NCBI GenBank assembly: GCA_943704525.1
Contig: CALSCQ010002033.1
Span: 1-47,937 of the forward strand
Source of the DNA: Pigoraptor vietnamica
Taxonomy: Eukaryota; Opisthokonta; Filasterea
Direction: 5' to 3'
Length of the DNA: 47,937 nt
The position numbers and the translations under genes are program-made. The notes under the pieces were generated by a model. That model was given only the letters and a program-made list of their open reading frames with translations. It was not told the origin of the DNA and searched no databases. Position 1 is the stretch's first letter. Each line of letters opens with the position of its first letter. Positions 12,701 to 22,991 of this stretch are shown piece by piece.

Positions 12701-14221
12701 TTGCCCGTCTCAACATTTGCGCCTAAGCGGAAGCTACGAACACAGGCACAAGCAACAATACAATACACACCTGTCCGCTCCGCCGGAAGTGTCCGTGCTC
12801 GATGCTGGTGCTCTTGCTACGGTCCTTGCGCCGCTGCATGTGCGACTTGAGCGACAGCTGTTGCGGCGGGCGCTGGCCGCCCGGGTGTCCCATCGCTGCC
12901 GACAGCACCGACTCGTTCGCCCACGACGACGCCACGGACGGCGTCGCGTGCGTGGAAATGGGCGAAATCGACTGCATGTTGATTGGCATTGCCGCAGAGC
13001 CGCTCGAGCTCGCGACACGTGAAGCCGAGACGCCGTCCGCAAGGCCCTTGATGGCCGCACGCAGTGCGTGTGGGTCCGCCGCGTGCATGTGCAGCGACTG
13101 CGCGGCCGAGTGTGGAGCTATTGATGAATCTGCGCCGCTGTGGGGCGGATTCGTCGGCAGCGACGAGAGCGAGCTCGTGCGCGTGCGACCGGGCGTCTCG
13201 GCGACCGACGCGGACTGCAGCGAGTTGAGGGAGGTGACCGTGCTCGCCAGCGCGCTGTGGTTTGGGACGCGCGGCGAGGGCGCGTGTCGCTGGATGTCCT
13301 TTGGGCGGACGGTGAACACTTTGGTCATCATCAGCTGCGGCGGCGTGCGAATCATGTGGATCTTGGTCGTCGTTCCCTATGACGAGCACGGGGGCACACG
13401 CACGCAGCGCAAGGTCAGTCAAAGCAAGGTAAGCGAGTGCATGCATAAGCGCACGCCCGCAAAGTTCTCGCAGAATGCAGAACTGTGCACGCAGCAGAAC
13501 AACATAAGCAGTGCTGTGCCGCATCGTACGAAGGACATTGTTTCGACAAGCAAAAAGGCACGCGCACCTTGAATGCCAGCGGGACGGATCCAAAGACCAT
13601 CTCTCCGAGCAGCTCGACATCCTTGCCCTTTCGTGGCGGTTTGCGCGCTGAGGAGCCATTAAACACGCCGTGAGTTGCGTGCGTGGGGAAACGCACAAAA
13701 TTCATGTGCTAATAAACGTACAAGTGCGCCCGACCGTCGTTGTGTGTGAATGCGTGTGTGCACGTGTGAGCACGCCTGTGTGCATGTGCGTGTATGTGTT
13801 GAGCGCGACACTCACGGTCCTCGGGCACTGCTTCCGGCGTGCCAGACTTGGCCGCCTCATCGTGCACGAGAGAGTCAAAGAGAGGGACTTTGCCGAAGCG
13901 CGTGTTCTCTTGAAAAACGAGGATGCGAATGTGTGCGTTGTCGAGCTGAGGGGGGTTCCAATGGGTTGGGCTGCCAGGCGACAAAGAGCGTTCAGCCGAG
14001 ACGTGAAGATGCGCCTCCAACGAAAACGTTTGAAGGGAGCTAAAGTACGCAGTTTAACGAAGGCGTCGTCCCATGCTACAGTTTTGCGCGCACGCAGACA
14101 CAGTCGCCATCCACCTTATGAGAAGTTCCCCGTGGCTCTTGGAAGAGTCGTCGGTGGTCGCGGCGAACGAGGGAGGGCCCTCTCCCACTTCGCCATCTTT
14201 TTTCAGAAGTCGACCGAACAT
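9737..14221 (-). CDS. FNIP: Folliculin-interacting protein (FNIP)
   Basis: Eleven exons in coding order: 14115-14221, 13816-13970, 13568-13647, 12771-13376, 12557-12658, 11156-12399, 10862-11069, 10640-10701, 10516-10563, 10005-10424, 9737-9833. They give a 1042-aa protein. FNIP pairs with folliculin; the complex of two longin-DENN proteins acts at the lysosome as a GAP for RagC/D in mTORC1 signalling and restrains AMPK-linked outputs. Hallmarks: start MFGRLLKK; IRILVFQE (longin strand, exon 2); GEMVFGSVPLAFK; KIHMIRTPPQLM; a Ser-rich loop of about 180 aa; VCVIFSLHD; HDFFFSHFAIVEARM; LAWVPTVAP; PYNPLWAQLGDLYG; VCRLLYVASYFVRC; FGRSLIAGYW; VLDEPIAQAVCI; EDRLQELYHRS; and the end DLPLLVAVASTHTPNVA. 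The last 32-codon exon is easy to miss: an unspliced exon 10 also reaches a stop at 9941, but only the spliced form restores the conserved tail. Confidence 0.93.
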
Positions 14222-14292
14222 TGTTGCTCAGTCTTCTTCCCACAACAACACGACGCTCTCACACAAGCCCTCAACGCGCACGGAGGGACGCC

Positions 14293-14481
14293 ATGGCGCC
14301 CATGCGCCGCACTAAAAAACCGCCCGTTGCGGCACGAACCGAGAGCGACGATGTGGAGGACAGTGGTGAAGGACTGCGCGCAAAGGTGTCCTTCACGCGG
14401 AGGACTGCACCTTCAACGATTAGCAACTTCACGGAGAGAGAAAAGAAAGGCGCTGCGACTTTGGGGATGAATAAACGTTGA
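14293..14481 (+). CDS. Small basic hypothetical protein, 62 aa
   Basis: An uninterrupted ATG-to-TGA frame starts 71 bases from the FNIP start codon, head-to-head. The product opens with a basic run (MAPMRRTKKPP), has an acidic patch (ESDDVEDSGEG), then an Arg/Thr/Lys-rich end (TERE, KKG, GMNKR). There is no signal peptide or membrane segment. An AATAAA at 14470-14475 lies just before the stop and could serve as a poly(A) signal. The composition looks like a small disordered nuclear or nucleolar protein. I do not recognise the family, and the frame could be an upstream exon of something larger or chance. Confidence 0.4.
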   Translation: MAPMRRTKKPPVAARTESDDVEDSGEGLRAKVSFTRRTAPSTISNFTEREKKGAATLGMNKR

Positions 14482-14888
14482 GTTGCGAAAGGACTCTCGG
14501 TGGAGTGTGTCAGCACATGACCTGGCGGTGCCCATGTCTGGACACCATGTTCGACTCGCGAATTTTTTTTTTTTTTTTTTCTTGCAGCGTTCGTCGTCGC
14601 CTTTTCACTTTCGTTCATTTTACTCACACAAAAAATGGAAATAGGGAGCGAGAGAGAAGCAGCGGAACGCGAGACATGCGAAATTGAAGGAGCAAAGAGG
14701 ATTCCGAGAGCGACGCAGACAAAACGACGCAAATTAATGCGACCAACAAACGCAACGACGACAAGCCAATAAGGGTTCGCTGCGGGGACGACACCGCCGA
14801 GCCACCATGCGCTCCTGGCGCAGTGCACGACGACGCCCGCAAAATGTCCGCGCTGCGCACGCGATTCAACAGCCAACGGAACCGCTCC
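14482..14888. other. Spacer between small ORF and syntaxin, with T18 tract
   Basis: These 407 bases hold the 3' ends of two convergent genes. A run of 18 T at 14563-14580 followed by cttgcag looks exactly like a 3' splice site on the plus strand, but I find no donor or continuing frame that would use it. Confidence 0.5.
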
Positions 14889-15922
14889 TCACTTCTTGAC
14901 GATAAAGTAGACGACGATGGCGCCCACGATGAGAGCGACAATGACAATCACGATGCACGCAATCTTCTTCCTGCGCGCCGCGCTTTGGTACGACTGGGCC
15001 TGCATGGGCAGAGGGCCAGGCGAATGTTATTACCGTGCACTTTCACCAACGAGAAGGCCACACTTTAGACAAGGGCAAACATGACATGTGTGTGCCCACA
15101 CACCTGCTTGACTTCCTGCACGGCGACCTCCGTCGACATGGCCGCCGTCTCCGTGTGCCTCTCAATGCTATCGATCGTCTCGCCCTGTTCGGTCACAAGG
15201 CGCTGCATGTCCACGAAGCACTCGTGCAGCTGGACGAGGTCCGACTCGAGTTGTCGGATTTCGCGGTTCTGTTCCTCGAGGTCAATCAGCGTCTGTTCCT
15301 GGCGCGCAAACTCCTGATGCGACACCTGCTGCTGCTGCTGCTGCTGGCCCCATCCGCCGGCGCTGCCACCGCCACCGCCACCGGCGCCGCCCTGGCCCTC
15401 GGACACTGCAACATGCACGATCTCTCGTCAAGAAACAGCGGCACGAGTACAACACTCAAAAGAGCCGAACACGCGCAACTGTACGCAAGAGAAGCACGGG
15501 AATTAAGCGCCACTGCGCACAAAACACCCACTCGACTGTGTTCGCGCAATGATCTGCCGCTCCTTCTGCAGTGAGAGCTTCGAAATGTCCTCGAAATCCT
15601 TGATGCACGTGGTAAACTGGCGCGCCAGCTTCTCCCACTTCAGCCGGTTCGGCTCGTCCAACGTGTACGGCTTGTTGTCCATAATCTGCTTCGTGCTGCG
15701 CGCAAGCGACGTGGTCTTCGTGCGCTGGTCCCGCAGCTGCGACCGGAACGACGCCGTGTCTTTTGGCGTCCCCAGCACGTCAACGAGCTTGCGCATCGTG
15801 TTCACCGCATTGTTGAATTCCGCCACCGAATTCTGCGCCGCCTGCACAGGGTCTACGCTCGCGGGTCCCCGCTGGGACGACGCTGCGGCACCCCATGCGC
15901 CATAGTCGTCGTGGCGGGACAT
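14889..15922 (-). CDS. Syntaxin 7/12 (Pep12)-type Qa-SNARE
   Basis: Three exons in coding order 15532-15922, 15104-15405 and 14889-14999 give a 267-aa tail-anchored protein. Residues about 25-125 form the N-terminal Habc-like bundle, with the phrases RKLVDVLGTPKD, LARSTKQIM and KLARQFTTCIKDFEDI. A low-complexity Gly-rich linker with seven Gln follows (about 136-157), then the SNARE helix (about 168-230). The zero-layer glutamine is Q204 in LVTEQGETIDSIE, so this is a Q-SNARE. The helix is followed by a basic patch (ARRKK) and one membrane anchor (IACIVIVIVALIVGAIVVYF), leaving a two-lysine lumenal tail. Endosomal syntaxins 7, 12/13 and yeast Pep12 drive homotypic early/late endosome fusion. 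The Gly/Gln linker is longer than in animals. The start is the ATG at 15922; a GTG further upstream in the same frame is not used. Confidence 0.88.
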
Positions 15923-17108
15923 TTTAAGCGACACGCAAGGGCGCGAATTCGAAAGGCGCGGCTACGGAAGGTGAAAAGCGCGACCGGCCTCGCGTGCGGA
16001 TCCGGAAAGTGACCTCACACGACACTCAATAAAATGGAACGGACCTTCCTCCTATTGAAGTTGGACTCAATTTCCCCCTCTTGCGACGTAATCGGACGGT
16101 GAATCTGCGGGTGTGGTGTGTGTGTGTGTACATTGTGTGTTGCGGGTGACTTGATTGGCGGTTTTGATCCGGAGTAATCCGGAGTTTATTTCTGTTACTG
16201 CATCATGATTTAACCGAGATTTCGTTACAATTTTGTTACGAGATTTCGCATCCGTTTCTAGGTTGTCCGGACAGTACTAAAACCGTCCATCGGTAACCAC
16301 GAAGTGGCGGTTGGGGTGAAACATCGTTTCGCATCTGCGGTTTTCGGAAGGGAAAAAAAAAGCGACAATCCCCTTTCGTCAACAGAAAGAGCCACTTTGC
16401 CCGCAAGGCGGTTCTATGTTCTCCTTCTTTGGGCAACAATCGCTTTTCGCTTCCTTTTTTTCCCACTTTGGGTGGTTGATTGTGCCACCGCAGCGTGCGG
16501 TTGGGTGTGTGGGCATGTGTGGCTGTAACTTTTCAAACCACTGCCCACGCTCCCCATTGACCGCAACGAGGGGCTTGCGTGCTGACGTGCGGCTGTTGTC
16601 CGGGAAACCCTACACTTGGGACGGTGAGTACCATGTGCCAACTGTGTGTGACTACCTTCAGTGGTGCCCACAAACGCCCATCTCTCGGCACATACGTTGC
16701 GCGCTGTCTTCCCATTGGCCGCACGGAATCGTGCTCTCGTCAGTGGCCCTGCCCGCCGGTGGTTTTGTGGCTTTTCGCCTCTCGTGTTTACCATTGCTTT
16801 TCGCTGACTTGCCCATACCTTCGCGGCCATGCAAAGCCACCACCCTCGATGCCGCACCGCACGCTAAATCCCGCTTTTCCTCCGGGAATGCGCGCCCGCA
16901 GCCATTCTGCTGTCGTGCGCACTCACCGCAACAGCCGCATTCCGGCGCACTGTGCCACACGAGAAGCGCGATGGACTCATGCGGCGCATCGGCCTACACT
17001 ATATAAACGGCCAGAACCAACCCCGGCTCTCGGAACGGCGACATATCTACCTGTGTCTCTCGCATCCCTTCAACAACCGCCAGTGATCGTTCTCATCAAC
17101 GCACGAAA
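15923..17108. other. 1.2 kb divergent intergenic region
   Basis: This is the longest gene-free stretch in the window. It separates the syntaxin (leftwards) from the secreted GH18-like gene (rightwards). The part near 16170-16260 is AT-richer and holds two direct repeats: CCGGAGT twice in a row, and CGAGATTTCG twice about 24 bases apart. The inverted CCAAT motif CCATTGGCC occurs near 16714. Long frames cross 16416-17006, but they show no family motif and no splice support. Confidence 0.5.
17000..17007 (+). promoter_or_regulatory. TATA box of the GH18-like gene
   Basis: A consensus TATATAAA lies 102 bases upstream of the ATG at 17109, which predicts a start of transcription near 17030 and a leader of about 75-80 bases. 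It is the only clear TATA box I see at a natural distance from a start codon here, and it suggests a strongly or conditionally expressed gene. Confidence 0.6.
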
Positions 17109-19238
17109 ATGCGGGGAGCTACTTTCCTGCTGGCCGCGGTGGCTGCAGTCCTCGCGGCGAGCCTCGCTGACGGCGCCCCTGTCTCTTCGAACAAGTGGAT
17201 CCCCGACATGAACTCGCGCGGCATGTGGGTTTGGGACCAGCAGAAGCTCCCGAGCAACGCGGCGGGGATGACCGCCTTCTTCAACTTTCTCAAGGCGCCG
17301 CACGGCCGCCCCGATCTCCGCATCAACCGAATCATGTTCTACGCCGGCCTCTCGAACGTCAACACGGGCAACACGGCCCTCCGCAACTTCCTGAAGATGG
17401 CGCACGCGCAGGGCGTCTCGGTCGAGCTCCTCGAGGGTGATCCCCAGTGGGTGACCACGGCGTCTGGCGTGCAGTCGGCCGTCAGCGTGTGCAGTCAGGT
17501 GGCGGCCTTCAACGCGGCGACTCCCGGCAGTGACGACGACTTTGACGGCGTCCACTTGGTGAGTGTCTTGCGTGTACACAGCGTTGCATGCGTTACACTC
17601 GCGCGTTTGACAGCTGGCTTACGCGCTCTCTCGCCCTTGTGCAGGACATTGAGCCCCATGTTCTTGCCGGGTGGACGTCCAACTCGGCCGGCGGTGGCGA
17701 TGCGTACAACCAGCTGTACGAGAGCAACTTCATCAGCGTCTTCAAGCAGTGCCAGACGGTCATGAACACCAAGTCGCCGGTGGGTCAATCCCGCACTCTG
17801 TTCGTCTACATCTCACATAGGACAGGCGCGCATCGCTGCATGTGTGTTGCCGTTTCTCACCCCAATTCCTTTGTGTTATTCACGCATCGCAGAACACGCT
17901 CGTGGCTGCTGACATTGCCTGGTGGTACAGCACCGTCGCGACGGACCTCTACAGTCTCATCCAGAATTCAAACGCTCTTGACTACGTCTCGATCATGGCC
18001 TACTTTGACACGTACTCGCCGTGAGTGTCTCTTGCGATGCATTCGCTTTGAATGTTGACACGAAGAATGGAACGTAAATTGGCGAAAGGTTTTGTTTCAC
18101 TGACGTGCTGTCGTGCCTCTTCGCTCCTTTAGCTTCTCGAACGCGATCAGCGTGAACCTCGCGAACACGCGCATTCCCGTGAACATCGGAATCGAGACCA
18201 TCGACCCGAACTCGGCGCCGGACGCGCAGTCGTTCTACCAGGAGGGCTGGGTGCCCATGGAGCAGCAGCTGCGCAAGGCGTACGACGCATACAGCACCCG
18301 CCAGTTCATGTCGGGCTTCAGGTGTGTGTAACCATAGTCCCTTTGTTTCTTGTCTCGCAGTTGCCACTTTATCAGACCGCACAAGGTTCATTACTTTCGC
18401 TCACATGTATTTCCCATCGTCTCGCAGCATCCACCACTACGGTAGCTTCGCACCTCTCCAGAGCGGCCCCGATCCCAGCACTCTGCCCGTTCGCAACCTT
18501 CCCGACAGCAAGCGCCCCGGTGCTGTTGTCGTCCCTGTCCCCCCCGCAGCGCCCACGACCACAGCCGCTGTCAAGAAGACTTCGTCGGCGGTTGCGCCCG
18601 TGCGCAGCACTGCCCCCGCAGCACCCACGACGACGGCGGCTGCGAAGAAGACTTCGTCTGCAGTTGCGCCCGCTCCCGCAGCTTCGTCTGTTCCCGCGCC
18701 GGCGCGGACGTCCGCGGCCCCGGTTCCGCCGGCGACGACATCGGCGGCCCCTTCGCCGTGCGGCTGCCGCTCGGTACTTGTCGACCCCTTCACATCGGCC
18801 GCGACCACGAACAGCTTTGGGCTCTCGACGGGCGCGGACAACACGATGCAGTCGATCAAGATCAGCGGCGGTTCGATGCAGCTCACGCCCAAGACGACGT
18901 CGGACTACTGGTACACGATGATCAGCACCGGCTGCTACGACCTTTCCCCCTACGAGTGGGTGTCGTTCACGTTCTCGGCGCCCGCGGGTGGTTCGGCGCG
19001 CCTTGCGCTGCAGACGTCCGCGGCCGGCTGCGCCAACGCGCGGGGCACGGACTACGGCGTGGACCTCGCCAAGTACACTCCCTTCGACGGGACGACCCGC
19101 AGCGTCATGGTGCCGCTCGCTGACTTTGCCGCGCTCGGCGCGAACATCCAGCAGATCCGCGCCCTGGTCGTCTCGAACCTCGCCACGGTCGGCACGTACT
19201 CTGTCGGCAAGATCCGCTTTGTTGGCTGCGACGCCTGA
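17109..19238 (+). CDS. Secreted GH18-like glycoside hydrolase with C-terminal carbohydrate-binding-like domain
   Basis: Five exons (17109-17558, 17645-17779, 17893-18020, 18133-18321, 18428-19238) give a 570-aa protein. It starts with a clear signal peptide (about residues 1-22, MRGATFLLAAVAAVLAA). The next 300 residues read like a TIM-barrel hydrolase: FDGVHLDIEPH (about 145-155, formed across intron 1) resembles the GH18 DxxDxDxE strand with Glu153 as the likely acid, and DYVSIMAYFD and IHHYGSF resemble later barrel strands. A Pro/Ala/Thr linker with two near-identical TAAxKKTSSAVAP repeats (about 325-410) leads to a Cys-containing beta-rich domain (about 420-570, SDYWYTMISTGCYDLS, YEWVSFTFSAP) like fungal or protist carbohydrate-binding modules. 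Substrate is unknown. GH18 membership is an inference from one motif, and the first Asp of the motif is not in the strict position. Confidence 0.6.
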
Positions 19239-19689
19239 GGGAACAGCTCTCCTTCTCTTCCCCAATCACTATCCTATTGTCTTTTCGCCTTCTTTTGCGT
19301 CTCGGGACGTGTGGCTGGACTGGATTCGCCACACATTGATGAGTGCGTTCATTCGCGCATGAGAAAAATACAAGGAAATTCTCCCAGATCGTGCTCTAAC
19401 CTCCACCGTTCACCTAGGGGACAGACTGTGATATCATTGCGCCGTCATTTCAAAATGACGCAATCACGTTGCCATGGAATTTCGGTATGAGAGTTGTGAA
19501 CGGCCGACTGTTGAGCTACTCCTTTTCGTTCTCGCGATTCGCCTTGAGAGTATTATATGCGTGGCCGTGCCGTGGCATACTCGAACGCACCCGCGGCTGT
19601 CTGGCAAATGCGGGTGCGGCGATAGTCCTTTGTTGGCTTGTGGAGCCTCCGTATTTTGAGGACAAGCGGCTACGCGTGAAGGGGGAAAG
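19239..19689. other. Spacer between GH18-like gene and UBE2U
   Basis: These 451 bases hold the 3' region of the secreted protein gene and the promoter of UBE2U. The only structured element is the inverted repeat at 19436-19464, listed separately. Confidence 0.5.
19436..19464. promoter_or_regulatory. Near-palindrome with CRE/ATF-like half-sites
   Basis: The arms ATTGCG(cc)GTCATTT and AAATGACGCAAT face each other around a two-base centre, with two extra bases in the left arm. Each arm contains TGACGCAA or its complement, which resembles ATF/C/EBP-type bZIP half-sites. It lies 226 bases upstream of the UBE2U ATG. It could equally be a 3' hairpin of the preceding gene. Confidence 0.4.
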
Positions 19690-22583
19690 ATGCACTCTCG
19701 CGCTGTGCTCCTGCTCAAGCGGGAGCTGCGCAAGTTCGAGCTCTATCCGCGATGGGTACGTAATGTTGTGAGAGAGCCCGCGCACTTATTCACGGAAGCT
19801 TGGGGAAGAAAGAGTTGTGAAAGTACCGTTCGAAATGACCTCATGCGAGAGCCAATTGTGTTGACATTGCCGATGTGCCCTGCATCCGAGTGACCATATC
19901 TGCATTATGCTCTCGCACTGCGCACTACGATAGCGGCGAGTGACCGAGGGGACGCGAATAGGACAAGCATGTTGACAGCCACCATTCTGCGCAGGGAATC
20001 ACGGCAAACCCCATCGACGAGAACAACCTCTTCGAGTGGGAGGCGGCCATTCGAGGCCCCGATGACTCGCACTGGGAGGGTGGGTGGACGTCTCCATGCC
20101 AGGACGTACCGGTGTCGCCCTCCACATTCTCGCCAAAAGGCGCTGACTTCGGCGTACTGGCGCCAGTGCCTTCGGCTGCCTGTCATATGTGGCTCAATCA
20201 CCCCTTCCTATTTGCAGGCGGCGTCTTTCGCGTGGAGCTCATATTTCCGCACGATTACGACCTCAGGCCTCCCAAAGTGTACTTTTCCACCGTGCCATTT
20301 CATCCAAATAGTGAGTCTTGTTGCCTTGCACGCGTCTGCGCGCGGCCCGCGCGTTGTCGCACCGTTTAGCCGGGACTGCTTGTGTGCTCGCTCTCACACT
20401 GCACGCGCGTCGCAGTCGACATGCAAACAGGACGACCGTGTGTGGATTTTCTGGACGATCCCGCCGAATGGCACCCCGAGTTTGATGTCGCGTACATTCT
20501 AACGTCCCTGCAAGTAAGTCAACCATTGTTGTGAATTGTTGGTGCCTTTGTGTGTGCGTGGGCTGCCGGGAGAGGAGTGAGGAGGGGGGGGCGGGGGCGG
20601 AGGGGTGGGACGATGTGGGGAGGAGGACGGCATGTGTGTGAGCTTGCATTTGTGATTGTGCCAGGGAATAAGTCAGTCATGTTTGCCTGTTTGTCAAGTC
20701 TCCCCACTGTCCTGTCTCCGTTTCGATATGCGCGGAGACTCACGCGCGCTCTGTCGCCGGTGCAGCACATGCTCCCCAACCCCGTCCTCGACAACCCCGT
20801 GAATACGGTCGCCGCCCACGCGTACGAAAATGCGCAGTCGACGTACATTGATTTCGTGCACGAGTGCGTCGCGGCGAGCCGACGGGTGCAGAGTGGGTTC
20901 AACGCTGCGTAGTTTGTCGCACTTTCACACCGTCCGTTGTGTGTTCTGCTAAATACGAATCCCAAACTCCTTTGTCTCTCCGCGGTGTTCACAGTGGGAC
21001 TCCCGCCATACGAAGAGGAGCAGATGCGGTCGATTGCGCAGGCGCAGGCGACATACAGCGACGACGCTGCGGGGCGAAGAAAGACGAAGACGGCCACTCC
21101 GGCGAGAAAAACGGCGCGCGTGTCGTACGACGATTACTTTACGCTGTGGAGAGGGGTCGCGACCTCGCGGACGCACTCGCGAGATAGAGAATGTGAGTTG
21201 TCAATTTCCGTTACCTTGGTGCCATCACGCCTCGTCGTACGAGTGCACGTGCGAATTATTCTGGTGGCTGACATTTTGTGTGCGATCGACGCAGTGTCGC
21301 GCACGTTTGCCAGCGAGCACGTGCGCAAGATTCACGCCACCGCATGCGACATGCAGACGGACCGAAGAGTGGAGAGGTACGGATCCCATATCCCCCCTTC
21401 GCACCATTTACTCTAGTCGCCCTTTGGCCTTGCACGTTGCGATAGACGACTGTGGCTGTCCAAACAATGTCGGACACTCACCACGCACACGTTCAACAGG
21501 CACGTCAAGCTCATTTACGGCTCGGCGCCCTTCGACCGGAGTGCGATGAAGGAGACGACCGTCCTTCGCAAGGAGCACGCGGCGTGGGTGCGCGACCTCT
21601 ACGACGTTACGCCCCAGCAGGGCGGCTCCCTTTTTCCGCCTATTCCAGGCGCGCAGCCGCTCGACAGGTCGCAGCCGATGTTCGGCTCGCAGCCGCGGAT
21701 GTCCTTGTCGCAGCAGCCGCAGCGCCCGTTTGACGGTGTCGTCGTTCCAATGCCTGTCCCCATGGACGCCAGCCTTGGCAGCAGCATGTATGCCCCTACG
21801 ACCCAATTCGACACGCCCGGTGTTGTGGCCGCACGGCGCGACTCTGCGACCAAGCTGGGAAGCGCCTCGCAGTCGCGCGCGAGCAGCGCATCGTCGCTTC
21901 CGGGGCGAGGCGAGAGAGACGCGCAGCTACCGCGGCAAGACAGCGCGAGCCGCCTGGCGGAGGGAGTGCGGATACCTGCGCCTCTTGCGTCGGGGAGCCA
22001 GAGCAGCCTTATGTCGCCGTATGTGGGGGCGGGGAACGTGTCGCTAGCGTCGGTGTCCGCTGGAGGTGCGGACGAGCACTTTGTCCCGCCGCCTGACCTG
22101 AATTACGCTCCGCCGCTCGACGCGAACGGCGAACCGTTGCCCCCCATTTCAGTGCAGGAGGCCGGCGAAGCGTTGGGACGGCCCGACTCGCCGGCGTCGC
22201 ACCATTCGGCGCATTCCGCGGCGTCCGGTCTATCGGCGGTTTCTGCCGCAGGCGCGCAGCTGAGTGCAAAGGGTAGCGCGCGGAGCAGCGCGCGAGAGAG
22301 TCCTCGGGGCAGCGCTCAAAGGAGTGCGCGGGAAAGTGCCAGAGAAAGCGCGCACGGGAGCGCGCACGGTAGCGTCCACGGAAGCGCACGTGAGAGCGCG
22401 AGAGGGAGTGCGCATGACAGCGGCAGAGCCAGTGCGGCATCGAGTGTGTCGGGCCGCCCCGTCTCCGCGGGCGATGCTGGCGACGGTGGCGCCGGTACCA
22501 AAGGGGGCGAGGCGGAGGACTGGGAGAACGAGGTGGACGAGCTGGTCACGTGGACCAACGACCTCGATACGGGGGAGTTTTGA
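19690..22583 (+). CDS. UBE2U: Ubiquitin-conjugating enzyme E2 U with long Ser/Ala-rich tail
   Basis: Eight exons (19690-19755, 19995-20079, 20218-20310, 20416-20513, 20766-20892, 20995-21192, 21295-21376, 21500-22583) give a 610-aa protein. Residues 1-155 are a complete E2 fold: start MHSRAVLLLKREL, then GITANPIDENNLFEWE, the HPN tripeptide (79-81), and catalytic Cys90 in GRPCVDFLDD, then HMLPNPVLDNPVN. The start MH.RA.LLL, the cysteine context and the region SYDDYFTLWRGVATS are, from memory, specific to UBE2U, a poorly studied E2 expressed in ciliated and testis tissue of animals. The extreme C-terminus (NEVDELVTWTNDLDTG) also matches the animal protein, although about 300 low-complexity residues are inserted before it, including SAR/SAH-type Ser-Ala repeats at nucleotides 22255-22440. 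At 610 aa it is roughly twice the length I recall for the animal form. Confidence 0.88.
22255..22440 (+). repeat. Coding Ser-Ala-Arg/His-Glu/Gly repeat in UBE2U
   Basis: About 60 residues of 4- and 6-residue degenerate repeats based on S-A-(R/H)-(E/G/D)-S, encoded by agcgcgc-type DNA repeats. It is positively charged with regular Ser spacing, so it is probably disordered and phosphorylatable. Confidence 0.75.
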
Positions 22584-22660
22584 AGCACAGGCGCGGGCGC
22601 TTACTGCTGTGTGCGAGTGCGATGTGAGTGCGGCGGGTCGCCTTGTCGGCTGCCCGCGCC

Positions 22661-22980
22661 CAATACATTGCTCAATGCGCATTGATCACGATGAGCTATG
22701 CAATTCAAGCAGAGAGATAGGCGGCAAGACAAACACGACCATTGACACAGGCGCGCCCAATACATTGCTCCATGCGCATTGTTCGCGATGATTCCTTCTC
22801 CCAACTTCCTTCCTTCCTCTTCGCCATCCACTCAAACACGACCGTTGACACAGACCAATACATTGCCCAATGCGCATTGATCGCGATGACTCCTTCTCCC
22901 AACTCGTTCCTCTTCGCCATCCCACTCAAACGATGCAATTCAGGCGGAGATATAGGCGGCAATCGACCGTTGACACAGAC
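22661..22980. repeat. Degenerate tandem repeat, three units of about 97-125 bp
   Basis: Three units start at 22661, 22758 and 22856, each with CAATACATTGC(T/C)C(A/C)ATGCGCATTG. Unit 3 has four blocks in order: A (that motif plus CGCGATGA), B (TCCTTCTCCCAACT and a TCTTCGCCATC stretch), C (ATGCAATTCA to GATATAGGCGGCAA) and D (CGACCGTTGACACAGAC). Unit 1 has A-C-D and lacks B; unit 2 has A-B-D and lacks C. Block A contains the palindrome AATGCGCATT. The array fills the gap between the convergent UBE2U and KRI1 ends. Frames through it on the minus strand are repeat products, not genes. Confidence 0.8.
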
Positions 22981-22991
22981 CAAAACGGCGT

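Noticed and set aside
14563-14587. T18-cttgcag as a real plus-strand splice acceptor
   Set aside because: No donor in frame from the small ORF and no coding continuation downstream; it lies in the syntaxin 3' region.
16416-17211. Plus-strand frames of about 200 codons upstream of the GH18-like gene
   Set aside because: No start context, splice structure or recognisable motif; the region overlaps the TATA box and leader of the next gene.
22661-22980. CRISPR-like array
   Set aside because: Only three degenerate units with shared, not unique, spacers in a eukaryotic nuclear context.
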